The notes under the pieces are model-generated. The model was not told the DNA's origin. It saw only the letters and a program-made list of their open reading frames with translations, and did not search any database. This document shows, piece by piece, positions 50,272-59,798 of a stretch of 64,000 nucleotides of DNA. Origin of the DNA: Mangrovimicrobium sp033283325 (GTDB lineage: Bacteria > Pseudomonadota > Gammaproteobacteria > Pseudomonadales > Halieaceae); the NCBI GenBank assembly GCA_033283325.1, contig JAWMQO010000003.1, forward strand, positions 372,001 to 436,000, read 5' to 3'. Numbering within the stretch: position 1 is the stretch's first letter; each line of letters opens with the position of its first letter. The translations under genes and the position numbers were made by a program.

Positions 50272-51513
50272 ATGAACGGCGCGCGCAAGGCCTACTGGCA
50301 GGAATTCCGCCAGGGCTGGCGCCCGCTGGCCGCGGCAACCATAGGTCTCAGCGCAGGCCTCTCCCTCAACGCCTACGTCACCAGCATTTTCGGCCCCTAC
50401 CTGATTGACGCCTTTGGCTGGAGCAAGGCGGCCTTCGCCCTCGTGGGTTCCCTGACCCTGGTGACCCTGGTGATGATCCCGGTGGCCGGGCGGCTCACCG
50501 ACCTCTTCGGTGTCCGCGCCGTCGCGATCACCGGGATCATCGGCTACCCCGTCAGCCTCCTGCTGCTGAGCATGCTGCAGGGTGATATCGGGGTGTTCTA
50601 CCTGCTGATCCTGCTGCAGGCGATCTTCTGCATTGGCACGACCACAGCGGTGTACAGCCGTGTGGTGGCGCAGGAATTCACCGCCGGGCGCGGCCTGGCG
50701 CTGGCCATCTGCGCCTGCGGGCCGGCGCTGGTCGGCGCCGCGGCGAGCCCCGCCCTGACCGCCTTCAACGAGGCCTACGGCTGGCGGGCCGGCTACCAGG
50801 CGCTGGCCATCTTTTCCACAGGCCTCGGATTGCTCACCCTGCTGCTGCTACCGCAGGTCGACCGGGAGGCGATGGCAAGGCAGCGCCGGAGTCGCAATGC
50901 GCGGCGCGACTACGGCGGCATTGTACGCACGCCCGCTTTCTGGGCGCTGCTGGCGGGCGCCTTCCTCTGCAGCCTCCCCCACGCCCTCGCCTACTCCCAG
51001 ATCAAGCTGATGCTGCAGGAGCACGGCGTCACACCGCTGCAGGCGGGCTATATGGTTTCGGTGTTCGCCGGCGGCGTGCTGCTCGGTCGCTTTGGCACGG
51101 GGGTAGCGCTGGACCGCTTTCCAACACCCATCGTCGCGGCCCTGGTGATGGGACTACCCGCCATCGGCATGTTGATTCTCGCCACCGGCAACGCGCCGCT
51201 CAGCCTGCTGGTGCTCGCGGTGGTCCTGGTGGGCCTGTCCTTCGGCGGGGAGGCTGACGTTCTCGCCTATGCCGCTGCACAGTACTTCCCGATGGAAATT
51301 TTCAGCAGCGTCACCGGGCTCCTGATCAGTTCCGTGGGCGTGGCCATTGGCGCGGGCTCGGTATTACTGAGCTACACCCTCAGCATCAGCGACAATTTCC
51401 AGCTCTACACCTCCATCGCCGGCGTCACCGTATTCGTCGGTTCCTTCTGTTTCCTGTTCCTGGCGCGGCTTCATCCCGCCCCCATTGTCGCAGCGGAGGC
51501 GGCCAGTTCATGA
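50272..51513 (+). CDS. MFS transporter, third copy
   Basis: A 413-residue 12-helix carrier. The start is placed at MNGARKAYWQEF (50272) because the 53 upstream codons lack hydrophobic or conserved sequence. VAGRLTDLFGVRAVAITG (about 71-88) is the motif-A loop. Its stop overlaps the PQQ dehydrogenase start by ATGA, so substrate uptake or product efflux is tied to periplasmic oxidation in the same operon. Confidence 0.85.
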   Translation: MNGARKAYWQEFRQGWRPLAAATIGLSAGLSLNAYVTSIFGPYLIDAFGWSKAAFALVGSLTLVTLVMIPVAGRLTDLFGVRAVAITGIIGYPVSLLLLSMLQGDIGVFYLLILLQAIFCIGTTTAVYSRVVAQEFTAGRGLALAICACGPALVGAAASPALTAFNEAYGWRAGYQALAIFSTGLGLLTLLLLPQVDREAMARQRRSRNARRDYGGIVRTPAFWALLAGAFLCSLPHALAYSQIKLMLQEHGVTPLQAGYMVSVFAGGVLLGRFGTGVALDRFPTPIVAALVMGLPAIGMLILATGNAPLSLLVLAVVLVGLSFGGEADVLAYAAAQYFPMEIFSSVTGLLISSVGVAIGAGSVLLSYTLSISDNFQLYTSIAGVTVFVGSFCFLFLARLHPAPIVAAEAASS

Positions 51514-53432
51514 ATTCCAGATTCCGACGCTCCCTGCTGCTCTTGCTTACCGGCCCCTGCATGGCGGCCGCAGCCCACGCCAACCCGACGCCCGAGACCC
51601 ACCAGGCGGGCGTCAAGTATTCACCATTGGCGCTGATCAACCGGGACAACGTGGACCAGCTAGAGGTGGCCTGGCAGTTCAACACCGGCGACCTGCCCGA
51701 TCCTGACTACGCGGGCCTGTTCGCCTTCGAGGATCACCCACGCCTGGTGGACGACAAACTGATCGTCTGCACCCCGAAACGCAAGGTGATTGCCCTCGAC
51801 GCAAGGACCGGTAAAAAAGTCTGGGAATTCGCCCCGGGGAACAGCCCGAGCACCACCAAGAAATGCCGCGGTGTCGGCTACTGGGAAGACGCCAGCGCGC
51901 CGGCGGAGCAAGAATGCCGCTCACGCATCCTGCTCGGCACCTACGACTACCGACTGCTGGCCATCGACGCCCGCAGCGGGAAGGCCTGCAGCAACTTCGG
52001 CGAAGCGGGCGCGGTAAAGATTCCCACCAGCATCCCCGAAATGTTCGCCGGCGAGGTGTCGGCAAGCTCCGATGTCGCGGTCGTCGGCGATACTGTCGTG
52101 GTCGGCTCTGCGGTATCCGACAACCAGCGGGTCAATGCCCCCAGCGGCCGGGTGATGGCCTACCACGCCCGCAGCGGTGAATACCTCTGGCAGTTCGACC
52201 CGGTGCCCCGGGACCCCAACGATCCGGCGATGGCGAGTTGGGCCGGCGGAACAGATGGTTTCGGCCAGGGCAATGTCTGGAGTTCCATGGCCGTGGACGA
52301 GGAACTCGGGCTGGTCTACCTGCCCACCACCAGCACCTCCGATGATTTCTACGGCGGCAATCGGGTCGGCGACAACCACTACAGCACCTCGGTGGTCGCT
52401 CTCAACGGCAAGACCGGCGCGGTAGCCTGGCACCAGCAACTGGTTCACCACAACGTGTTCGACTACGACCTGCCCACCCGGCCGATCCTGGTCGACTACC
52501 CGGTCGACGGCGAGGCGGTCCCGGCGCTGGTCCAGATCACCAAGATGGGCCTGGTATTCGTCTTCGATCGAGCAACGGGAGAACCCTTGGTACCACTCGT
52601 GGAGCGGCCAGTGCCACAGGACTACGCCGTGCCCGGCGAGGTCCTGTCCCCCACCCAGCCCTTCCCCGAGGGCATGCCTGCCGTCACCCCCCAGCACTTT
52701 TCACCGGAAGAAGCCTGGGGTTTCACGCCCTTCGACAGGGCTTCCTGCCGACGCAAGACAGAGCCATACAGTTACGGACCGATCTATACCCCACCGAGCC
52801 TGCAGGGGACTTTGCAGATGCCCGGCGCCGGGGGTGGGCCGAACTGGGGTGGCGGCGGCTGGGACCCGGTGAATCACATACTGGTCATCCCAACCAACCG
52901 CATTCCCGGGATCATCAGCCTGATCCCGCGCGAGCAGGTTCGCGGCATCGAGGGGATGCGCATCAAGGGGCGGGGTAACATCGTGTTCGAGAATCGGGGC
53001 TCCGCCTACGCCTACGAGATCGACAACCTGCTGTCGCCGCTGGGCGCACCCTGCTCCGCGCCACCCTGGGCTGCCCTCACCGCACTGGACCTGGTGGAAA
53101 AGCGCATTCTCTGGGAAGTCCCCCTGGGCAGCATCCGCGACCTGGCACCCATCCCCATGGACTGGGACCTCGGCGCCCCGGGGGCCGGGAGCCCGCTGGT
53201 GACCGCGGGCGGCCTGGTGTTTATCGGCTACACCGCGGACAGCGCCCTGCGCGCCTTCGACCTTGCCAGCGGCGAGGAATTGTGGGAAACCGCCCTGCCC
53301 GCCTCGGGCACTGCGGTGCCGATCAGCTACGAAATCGACGGCGAACAGTACCTGGTGATGCCCGCTGGCGGGCACAACCTTTACAGTACCAGCATCAGTG
53401 ATACTGTGATTGCCTACAAACTGCCCCGGTAA
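51510..53432 (+). CDS. PQQ-dependent dehydrogenase (membrane-GDH-like beta-propeller, no cytochrome domain)
   Basis: A 640-residue exported quinoprotein with a signal peptide (about 1-25, ending AAAAHANP). Propeller motifs include VVWQFNTGD-like VAWQFNTGD, LVHHNVFDYDLPTRPILVDY (about 311-330), the equivalent of the glucose-dehydrogenase active-site region, and NWGGGGWDPVNH (about 445). There is no membrane anchor and no CxxCH, so electrons must go to a separate acceptor. No pqq biosynthesis gene is in the window. It is second in the operon 50272-55548. Confidence 0.9.
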   Translation: MNSRFRRSLLLLLTGPCMAAAAHANPTPETHQAGVKYSPLALINRDNVDQLEVAWQFNTGDLPDPDYAGLFAFEDHPRLVDDKLIVCTPKRKVIALDARTGKKVWEFAPGNSPSTTKKCRGVGYWEDASAPAEQECRSRILLGTYDYRLLAIDARSGKACSNFGEAGAVKIPTSIPEMFAGEVSASSDVAVVGDTVVVGSAVSDNQRVNAPSGRVMAYHARSGEYLWQFDPVPRDPNDPAMASWAGGTDGFGQGNVWSSMAVDEELGLVYLPTTSTSDDFYGGNRVGDNHYSTSVVALNGKTGAVAWHQQLVHHNVFDYDLPTRPILVDYPVDGEAVPALVQITKMGLVFVFDRATGEPLVPLVERPVPQDYAVPGEVLSPTQPFPEGMPAVTPQHFSPEEAWGFTPFDRASCRRKTEPYSYGPIYTPPSLQGTLQMPGAGGGPNWGGGGWDPVNHILVIPTNRIPGIISLIPREQVRGIEGMRIKGRGNIVFENRGSAYAYEIDNLLSPLGAPCSAPPWAALTALDLVEKRILWEVPLGSIRDLAPIPMDWDLGAPGAGSPLVTAGGLVFIGYTADSALRAFDLASGEELWETALPASGTAVPISYEIDGEQYLVMPAGGHNLYSTSISDTVIAYKLPR

Positions 53433-53438
53433 CATCGA

Positions 53439-53876
53439 ATGAGAGACAGCGATCGCCTGCAGGCCATCGACGATATCCGCCAGTTGAAGGCGCGCTATTT
53501 CCGCTACATGGACACCAAGCAATGGGAGTCGCTGCGCAGTGTCTTCACCGAGGACCTGCAGGTACTCTCGCCCGAGGGCGAATTGTGGGTGGAGGGCGGG
53601 GGAGCGTTTACCGCCAGCCTCCGGCACTCGCTGGAATCCGCTGTCTCCTGCCACCAGGGCTTCAACCCGGAAATCGAGATCCTCGACGCGCAAAACGCCG
53701 CGGGTATCTGGGCCATGCAGGACGTGATCACCTGGCACGACCGGCATCCCCGCGAGGGCTGGAAGGCGATTACCGGCTACGGCCACTACTACGAGACCTA
53801 CCGCCGGGAGCAGGACGGGCAATGGCGCATCGCCACTTTATCCCTGACCCGGCTGCGACTGGATACAGAGGAGTAA
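53439..53876 (+). CDS. SnoaL-like / NTF2-fold protein
   Basis: A 145-residue cone-shaped NTF2-like protein. The N-terminal IDDIRQLKARYFRYMDTKQW (about 10-29) and FTEDLQVLSPEG are characteristic of the SnoaL_4 group, which includes dehydratases, isomerases and epoxide hydrolases with an Asp-based active site. It begins 6 bp after the PQQ gene and ends 3 bp before the next, so it is part of the operon. It probably isomerises or dehydrates the oxidised product; the reaction is unknown. Confidence 0.82.
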   Translation: MRDSDRLQAIDDIRQLKARYFRYMDTKQWESLRSVFTEDLQVLSPEGELWVEGGGAFTASLRHSLESAVSCHQGFNPEIEILDAQNAAGIWAMQDVITWHDRHPREGWKAITGYGHYYETYRREQDGQWRIATLSLTRLRLDTEE

Positions 53877-53879
53877 TAC

Positions 53880-54863
53880 ATGTCGGGTAATAGCGAACAG
53901 CGAGAAGCTTCGGCCCTGGCTGCCGGGGAGCTGCCCTTCGAAGACCGCTTCTGCGACACCCCCAGCGACAACCCCTACTGGAACGAGAGCGTGTGGTTCT
54001 CCATTTCCATCCCGGAGCGGCGCATCCACGGCATGATCCAGTACTACTTCCGGCCCAACATGAACATGCTTAACGGGGGTCCCTGCCTCTGGGATGCCTC
54101 CGGCCTGAACAGCTGGGATTGCCGCCACTACAACTGGGCCCACCTGCAGGCGCGGCCGGCCGGTTGCGAGAAATTCAACATGCGGGCCAACAACTCACTG
54201 GCGGTGAAGGTCGTCGAACCTCTGCAGCGCTATGTACTCAGCTACGACCACGACGACCTGGCCTTCGAGCTGGAATGGAATGCCATCGGTCCCCTGCATG
54301 AACTGAAAACCGGCGACGCGGGGCAGACTGCCACCGCCAAGTTCCACATCGAACAGCCCGGCCGCCTGACTGGCACCCTGCGCAGCATGGGCGAGGAATT
54401 CGCCGTGGACTGCTTCTCCATGCGCGACACCTCCTTCGGTGCCCGCGACTACGCCTCCCTCGCCAGCGGTGGCTATTTCTGGGGTATCGCGGCGGAGAGC
54501 TCTTTCCACGCCATCGCCATGGGCAAGGGCCGCGAGCAGAAAGTCATCGGCGGCTACCTCTACCGCGACGGGGAACTGGCGAGCCTGGTATCCGGCGTTC
54601 GCTACATCGAGGACTACGGGCGCTACGGGCCGAAAAGCGTGGTCTTCGAGGCCAGCGACAAGCTCGGGCGGCAGATGAAAGCCAGCGGCAAAATCGACGA
54701 TGGCTTTATCTTCACCGGCTACACCGACCACACCGTGGTATGGTCACTGCTCGAGTGGGACTGGGACGGCATCACCCACTGGGGCGACAACCAGGAATTC
54801 TGCCCGGCGCTGCGTTTTCGCCGCATAGCGCGGGGCGAAATCGAACTTGGCTCGGGAGAATAA
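53880..54863 (+). CDS. Beta-rich CrtC/DUF7064-like protein of unknown function
   Basis: A 327-residue soluble protein without signal peptide. The sequence is strand-rich with many Trp and Tyr (PYWNESVWFSISIPERRIHG, GGYFWGIAAESSF, WSLLEWDWDGITHWGD), in the style of the hydroxyneurosporene-synthase/DUF7064 two-barrel proteins often found beside steroid, terpene and hopanoid-related enzymes. I am not sure of the family. Its neighbours, 3 bp upstream and 1 bp downstream, are a SnoaL-like protein and a CPT-type kinase. Confidence 0.6.
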   Translation: MSGNSEQREASALAAGELPFEDRFCDTPSDNPYWNESVWFSISIPERRIHGMIQYYFRPNMNMLNGGPCLWDASGLNSWDCRHYNWAHLQARPAGCEKFNMRANNSLAVKVVEPLQRYVLSYDHDDLAFELEWNAIGPLHELKTGDAGQTATAKFHIEQPGRLTGTLRSMGEEFAVDCFSMRDTSFGARDYASLASGGYFWGIAAESSFHAIAMGKGREQKVIGGYLYRDGELASLVSGVRYIEDYGRYGPKSVVFEASDKLGRQMKASGKIDDGFIFTGYTDHTVVWSLLEWDWDGITHWGDNQEFCPALRFRRIARGEIELGSGE

Positions 54864-54864
54864 C

Positions 54865-55548
54865 GTGGCAGGGCAAATCATCATCGTCAGCGGCACCTCC
54901 GGTTCCGGTAAATCCACCGCCTGCGAACTCTTCGCCAAGCGTTCGGAGGACTTCTGGCTGCTCTACGGCATCGATCACTTCCTCGCCGGCACCTATCCGG
55001 CCAGGTTCGGCCACCACGGCCCGCGCTGCGCCGAGGGTTTCCAGGCGGTGCCGATGAACGCCGACGAACCCGACGGCGACCTACGCTGGGAATTTGGCGA
55101 GTGGGGATTCAAGGCCTTCAACGTTTTCCACGAGTGGGCGGCGGCGGCCTCCCGCGCGGGCTGCAATATCATTCTCGACCACATCGCCCTGGTGGACCCG
55201 CCCCTGCTGCAGGACTGCATCTGGCGCCTGCAGGGACTGCCGGTCACCTTCGTCTCGCTGAAACCACCCTACGAAGTCCTGATGGAGCGAGTGCAGCAGC
55301 GCAAGATGGACAAGAAGATGCCGACCGCGGATTTTGCCAAGGACGACCCGGTCAAGCGCATAATCGAGCGTCTCAATCGCCTGCGCCCCTGGTTCTACGA
55401 GGCCGCCTACGAGGCGGGTCTCTACGACCTCGAGATCGACACTGACAAGCATGACCCGGAAGGCGTTTGCGACCTGATCGAGCAGCGCCTCGCCCGGGGT
55501 CCCGGCACCGCTTTCGAACAACTGCGGCAGAAATATCCGCAGGACTGA
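54865..55548 (+). CDS. Chloramphenicol-phosphotransferase-family P-loop kinase
   Basis: A 227-residue kinase beginning at a GTG (54865) just after GGGAGAA. The P-loop is SGTSGSGKST (about 9-18); the following FWLLYGIDHF (about 30-39) matches the W-x-x-G-x-D block of the CPT family, where the Asp acts on the substrate hydroxyl. CPT phosphorylates a primary alcohol of chloramphenicol, but in this operon the kinase more likely phosphorylates a pathway intermediate carrying a hydroxyl group. It starts one base after the previous stop codon. Confidence 0.8.
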   Translation: MAGQIIIVSGTSGSGKSTACELFAKRSEDFWLLYGIDHFLAGTYPARFGHHGPRCAEGFQAVPMNADEPDGDLRWEFGEWGFKAFNVFHEWAAAASRAGCNIILDHIALVDPPLLQDCIWRLQGLPVTFVSLKPPYEVLMERVQQRKMDKKMPTADFAKDDPVKRIIERLNRLRPWFYEAAYEAGLYDLEIDTDKHDPEGVCDLIEQRLARGPGTAFEQLRQKYPQD

Positions 55549-55679
55549 TTCGGGGGAAATTCGCCGGGGCCGGCGCCCCGCGAACTCGTGAAATCTCCAG
55601 CTTGCTTTTGAACTACCCACCCGATTGGGTTAGATTGGCCCGTCCGGAACAAGGGAATGTTTTGACTCAAGGACACGGC

Positions 55680-57182
55680 ATGAAAGGACTCTGCTCGCTG
55701 CGCTCAGCCGGCTTCTGGCTGCTATTGCTATTGCTACCCTCCATGGCGCACGCGGCCGCCTGGCGCGAGTACAGTTCGGATAATTTTCACATCTATTCCG
55801 ATGACGAACCCGAACGCTGCATCGAGCTACTGAAGCAGTTCGAGGTTTTCCGCAAGGTCGCCCTCACCCTGACCGGCCTGCCGAACCGGGCGGAAAATAC
55901 CAGGATGCAGGTCCTGGTCTTCGAAAACCTGCGGGAGTACAAGAAGATCGGCCCGCCAAACACCGCCGGTTTCTACTTCGACACCTCGCGGGGGCCGCGC
56001 ATGGTGATCGGGCCGGAACAGGGCAACATGGAAAGTGCGGATATTCTCTACCACGAGTACATCCACTACCTGATGCGCGAGCACAGCAATCTGCGCTACC
56101 CCCGCTGGTACGACGAGGGCTTTGCCGAGTTCCTCTCGGCAATCAGCCTCAGGGACGGGATCGCCCGCATCGGCGAGGTGCCCGAATCCAGGGAGGACAC
56201 ATTCACCTACCTCCTCTCGCTGAGCGTACGCCACCTGCTGGAGCCGGACGCCAGCCGCGAGGATTCGGGGCGCTACCAGGCCCGTTTCTATGCCTACTCC
56301 TGGCTGCTCGTTCACTACCTGCAAATCAACGCCTACAGCAACGACTCAAAACTACAGGGGCAGATCAGGGATTTCCTCGTACGCTACGATGCCGGGGAAC
56401 CGCCCGTGGCGGCCTTCGAAGCCAGCTTCGGCATGACCCCGGAAGATATGGACAAGGAACTGCAGAAATACCGCGAGCAAAAACGCCTGACCATGCTGGC
56501 CATGAACATCGAGGACTACCAGGGCGAGATCGCGCAACGCTCCCTGGCGACCAACGAGGCCGCGTGGATACTCGGCGACCTCGCCTACCTGGTAGGCGAG
56601 GAAGACGTCGCGCTGGAATACACGAAAGCAATCGCCCTCGAGCAGGCGGACGCAGCCCAGGCCATGTCGCTGGTCGCGGTGATGGAAAATCACAAGGACA
56701 ACACCGGGCGCGCCCGCGATTTCGCCGAACGCGCACTCGCGCTGGCACCCGCGGACGCGATGGTGCTGACCAACCTGTCCCACTGGGAGTGGGACAATTA
56801 CCAGCGCGCCCTGGAGGCTGGCGAAGCGACGGAGCAGCCGCTCCAGCAAAGCCTGGACTACAGCCTGCAGGCGATCGGGATCGACCCCCGGAACCTGGAA
56901 ACCTACAGTTTCGCCTGGGAGGCCTACGCGGCGCAGGGTGAGCAGTTAAAGGCCCTCAAAACCCTCATGGCGGCCTACCAGTTCTCCCCCTCCAGCATCG
57001 GCATCAACGAGGCGATCGGCAATCTGCTCTTCGAGATGGACAAGTATGCGCTGGCTGAACCTTTCCTGCTGCGGGTTTTCAGCTGGAGTCACTCGGAAGA
57101 ACACAGGAATGCTGTGGGGGAAAAGCTGGAGATTATCCGGGCTGAAGAAGAAGCTGAGAGCGTGGCTCAGGCGGAGTCCTGA
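55680..57182 (+). CDS. Exported gluzincin-like (DUF1570-type) peptidase domain with TPR repeats
   Basis: A 500-residue protein with a signal peptide (about 1-25, MAHAAAW). The zinc motif is H125-E-Y-I-H129, followed by DEGFAEF with E150 as a likely third ligand. The region about 290-480 is helical with TPR-like repeats, for example ADAMVLTNLSHWEWDNYQRA and LKTLMAAYQFSPSSIGINEA. Such proteins are periplasmic or outer-membrane-associated, and peptidase activity is predicted rather than known. It is 131 bp after the kinase gene and may be a separate transcript. Confidence 0.8.
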   Translation: MKGLCSLRSAGFWLLLLLLPSMAHAAAWREYSSDNFHIYSDDEPERCIELLKQFEVFRKVALTLTGLPNRAENTRMQVLVFENLREYKKIGPPNTAGFYFDTSRGPRMVIGPEQGNMESADILYHEYIHYLMREHSNLRYPRWYDEGFAEFLSAISLRDGIARIGEVPESREDTFTYLLSLSVRHLLEPDASREDSGRYQARFYAYSWLLVHYLQINAYSNDSKLQGQIRDFLVRYDAGEPPVAAFEASFGMTPEDMDKELQKYREQKRLTMLAMNIEDYQGEIAQRSLATNEAAWILGDLAYLVGEEDVALEYTKAIALEQADAAQAMSLVAVMENHKDNTGRARDFAERALALAPADAMVLTNLSHWEWDNYQRALEAGEATEQPLQQSLDYSLQAIGIDPRNLETYSFAWEAYAAQGEQLKALKTLMAAYQFSPSSIGINEAIGNLLFEMDKYALAEPFLLRVFSWSHSEEHRNAVGEKLEIIRAEEEAESVAQAES

Positions 57183-57302
57183 TTTTTCGGTTTTGTTGGC
57201 CTGGGCGGCGGCCTGAGGCTGCTGCGTTGCCTGCAGGCGGCTGTGGTCTTTTATTCCAGTGCAGCGAAATTGAGCGCCTTTCGCCTGTCAATTCGCACCC
57301 CG

Positions 57303-57554
57303 CATTGGCGCTGTGCGGTGAAGGGCTTTTGCGGACTTGGAGGGCGTCGGTGCGAACTCCGCCTCACCTTACTTTAGTCACCAAAGCAACGCGCACCTCC
57401 TGTCGAACCAACCCTCCCACAAAGCTCCGATTCTCCACTCCGCACAACGGTCATGTATCTAAAGGCCGCAACTCGCGAAGAAAAGAACACTAACGGCAAA
57501 CGCACCGCAAGCGCCCGCAATGAAGCAAAAACCCTTCACCGCACAGCGCCAATG
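57303..57554. repeat. 252-bp element with 30-bp near-perfect terminal inverted repeats
   Basis: The ends 57303-57332 and 57525-57554 are inverted copies matching at 29 of 30 positions (outer sequence CATTGGCGCTGTGCGGTGAA). The 192 bp between them has no convincing gene, and the flanks show no clear target duplication. It lies in the 519-bp gap 57183-57701, which otherwise has unusual strand composition (pyrimidine-rich then A-rich) but no other feature. It could be a non-autonomous mobile element (MITE) or a long hairpin. Confidence 0.7.
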
Positions 57555-57701
57555 CAGCGGCCGCCAGGCCGCCCCCCCAAACTATAAAATTCCGTAATCC
57601 AGACGCCCAGCCAACAGGATTTGCTATCATCCGCAAGTGCTGCACCAAGCAAAGATAATCAGCTCACAACCCAACGAGCCCGCGAATAAAGAGATAAGCC
57701 C

Positions 57702-59768
57702 GTGAAAACAAGAAGGATACTCCTGAGCCTCTGCTTAGCAGCCTGTGCCGCAAACATAGCACTCGCCAGCCCCCCCGACAGCAACTGGCCAAACTTCGGC
57801 CGCGACGGCAGTGAACAGCATTACAGCCCCCTCGACCAGGTCAACCTGGAAACCATCGACAAGCTGAGCGTCGCCTGGTATTTCGATCTCGAATCCGGTT
57901 TCACCGTATCCACACCGGTACAGGCCGATGGCAAGCTGTTCACCACCACCGGCCACAGCCACATCCGCGCGCTCGACGCGAAAACCGGCAAGCTGCTCTG
58001 GGAATACGATGCCGGCGTGCGGGATATCGCCCAGAACCCCCTGCACATGAGTTGGGGCAACAAGGGTATCGCCTGGTGGAACGACAGGGTATTTCTCGCC
58101 ACCACCGATGGCCGCGTCATCGCGCTGGACGACGAGACAGGAAAACCCCTGTGGGAAACCCGCCAGTACGAGCTGAATGAAATCCGCTACAGCAACGGCG
58201 CGCCCCGGGTATTCGACGGCAAGGTCATCATCGGCCACGGCGGTGCGGACATTACGCCCCTGCGCAGCTACGTCACCGCCTACGATGCCATGACGGGAGA
58301 ACAGGCCTGGCGTTTCTATACCGTGCCCGGAGACCCGGCCAAACCCGCGGACAGCAAAGCCGAAGAACTCATGCGCGCCACCTGGAAAGGCGACTGGTAC
58401 GGTAAGGGCGGCGGCGGCACGGCCTGGAACGCCTTCAGCTACGACGCCGAACTCGGCTTGATCTACCTCGGTGTCGGCAACGGCTTCCCCTACAACCATT
58501 TGATGCGCAGCCCGGGCGGCGGCGACAACCTCTTCCTGGCCTCCATCGTTGCGGTGAAGGCCGATACCGGCGAGTACGTGTGGCACTACCAGGTCTGCCC
58601 CGCAGAGCAGTGGGACTGCACCGCGGTACAGGACATGACCATCGCCACCCTGGACTTCGACGGCAAAGCGCGCAAGGTCCTGATGCAGGCGCCGAAAAAC
58701 GGCTTCTTCTACGTCCTGGACGCCGCAACCGGCGAATTCATCTCCGCGGAGAAATTCTCGAAAGTGACCTGGGCGGAAAAAATCGACCCGGAAACCGGGC
58801 GCCCGGTGGAAAACCCTGCCATGCGCTTCAAGGATGGCGATCCACTGTTCGAACTCTGGCCCGGCCCCCAGGGCTCCCACAGCTGGCTGCCCCAGGCCTA
58901 CAGCCCGCGCACCCAACTGGTCTACCTCCCGGTGATGGAAGTCGGCGCCCTGTACGGCCCGCAGCCCCCGGGGCAAACCGGATTCCTCGCCGCCATGGGC
59001 CTGACGATGATCCCGGACCCGGACCTGCCGGGCAGCCGTCGCAGTTTTCTCACGGCCTGGGATCCGCTGAAACAGCAAGCGGCCTGGAGTCACGAGCTTC
59101 CCGGGGACTGGCCCGGCGGCGTACTGGCGACAGCGGGGGACCTGGTCTTCCAGGGCAGGATGGACGGCTACCTGATCGCGTACAACGCAAAGAGCGGCGA
59201 GAAAGTCTGGTCCTTCAAGACCGCCTCGCCCATCGTCGCGCCGCCGATCTCCTACAGCCTGGACGGCAGGCAATACATCAGCGTGCTGACCGGCAACGGC
59301 TCACAGGGCGGCGGCATACTCGCCACCGGCAATGCCGACTACCGCACCGACTACGCCCTGCCCCGGCGCGTACTGACCTTCGCCCTCAACGGAGAAGCCA
59401 GCTTGCCGGAATTCGAATTACCCGAGTTGGTCCCCGCTATTGACCCTGAGTTGAAGGTCAGCGAGGAGCGGGTCATGGCCGGCGCCATGACCTACAGCAG
59501 CAATGGCTGCCTGGTCTGCCACGGCATGCAGGCCATCGGCGGCGGCGCCGCTCCGGACCTGCGCTACTCCCCGCTGATATTGAGCCCTGAGGTTTTCCGG
59601 TCGGTGGTCAAGGAAGGTGCCTTCAAATCCCGGGGAATGCCCCCGTCTCCGGGCATCTCCGATGAGGCTCTCGAGGAGATCCGCTACTACCTGCGCTTCC
59701 GCGCACTGCAGGCCAGTGGCGAGGCTGCCCCCGACATTACTGCCGGGGAGGTTTCCACCGGGACCTAG
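57702..59768 (+). CDS. PQQ-dependent dehydrogenase with C-terminal cytochrome c (quinohaemoprotein)
   Basis: A 688-residue exported protein: signal peptide (about 1-23), an eight-bladed propeller beginning NWPNFGRDGSEQHYSPLDQV, and a cytochrome c domain with C603-L-V-C606-H607 and a late Met (SRGMPPSPG) as axial ligand. This is the type II quinohaemoprotein alcohol-dehydrogenase layout, in which electrons move from PQQ to the haem inside one chain. The adjacent Cys-Cys pair near residue 105-125 of alcohol dehydrogenases is not seen there; the segment reads NPLHMSWGNKGIAWW. The substrate may thus differ from simple alcohols. Confidence 0.9.
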   Translation: MKTRRILLSLCLAACAANIALASPPDSNWPNFGRDGSEQHYSPLDQVNLETIDKLSVAWYFDLESGFTVSTPVQADGKLFTTTGHSHIRALDAKTGKLLWEYDAGVRDIAQNPLHMSWGNKGIAWWNDRVFLATTDGRVIALDDETGKPLWETRQYELNEIRYSNGAPRVFDGKVIIGHGGADITPLRSYVTAYDAMTGEQAWRFYTVPGDPAKPADSKAEELMRATWKGDWYGKGGGGTAWNAFSYDAELGLIYLGVGNGFPYNHLMRSPGGGDNLFLASIVAVKADTGEYVWHYQVCPAEQWDCTAVQDMTIATLDFDGKARKVLMQAPKNGFFYVLDAATGEFISAEKFSKVTWAEKIDPETGRPVENPAMRFKDGDPLFELWPGPQGSHSWLPQAYSPRTQLVYLPVMEVGALYGPQPPGQTGFLAAMGLTMIPDPDLPGSRRSFLTAWDPLKQQAAWSHELPGDWPGGVLATAGDLVFQGRMDGYLIAYNAKSGEKVWSFKTASPIVAPPISYSLDGRQYISVLTGNGSQGGGILATGNADYRTDYALPRRVLTFALNGEASLPEFELPELVPAIDPELKVSEERVMAGAMTYSSNGCLVCHGMQAIGGGAAPDLRYSPLILSPEVFRSVVKEGAFKSRGMPPSPGISDEALEEIRYYLRFRALQASGEAAPDITAGEVSTGT

Positions 59769-59798
59769 AACCAGCCCCGGTTGGTAATACCGGCCCGG

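Noticed and set aside
54865..55548. Chloramphenicol resistance gene
   Set aside because: Family membership only; it is embedded in a catabolic-type operon, so resistance would be an over-reading.
57183..57302. Possible small RNA or short genes in the left part of the 57-kb gap
   Set aside because: Short open frames there lack ribosome sites and sensible composition; only the inverted-repeat element is supported.
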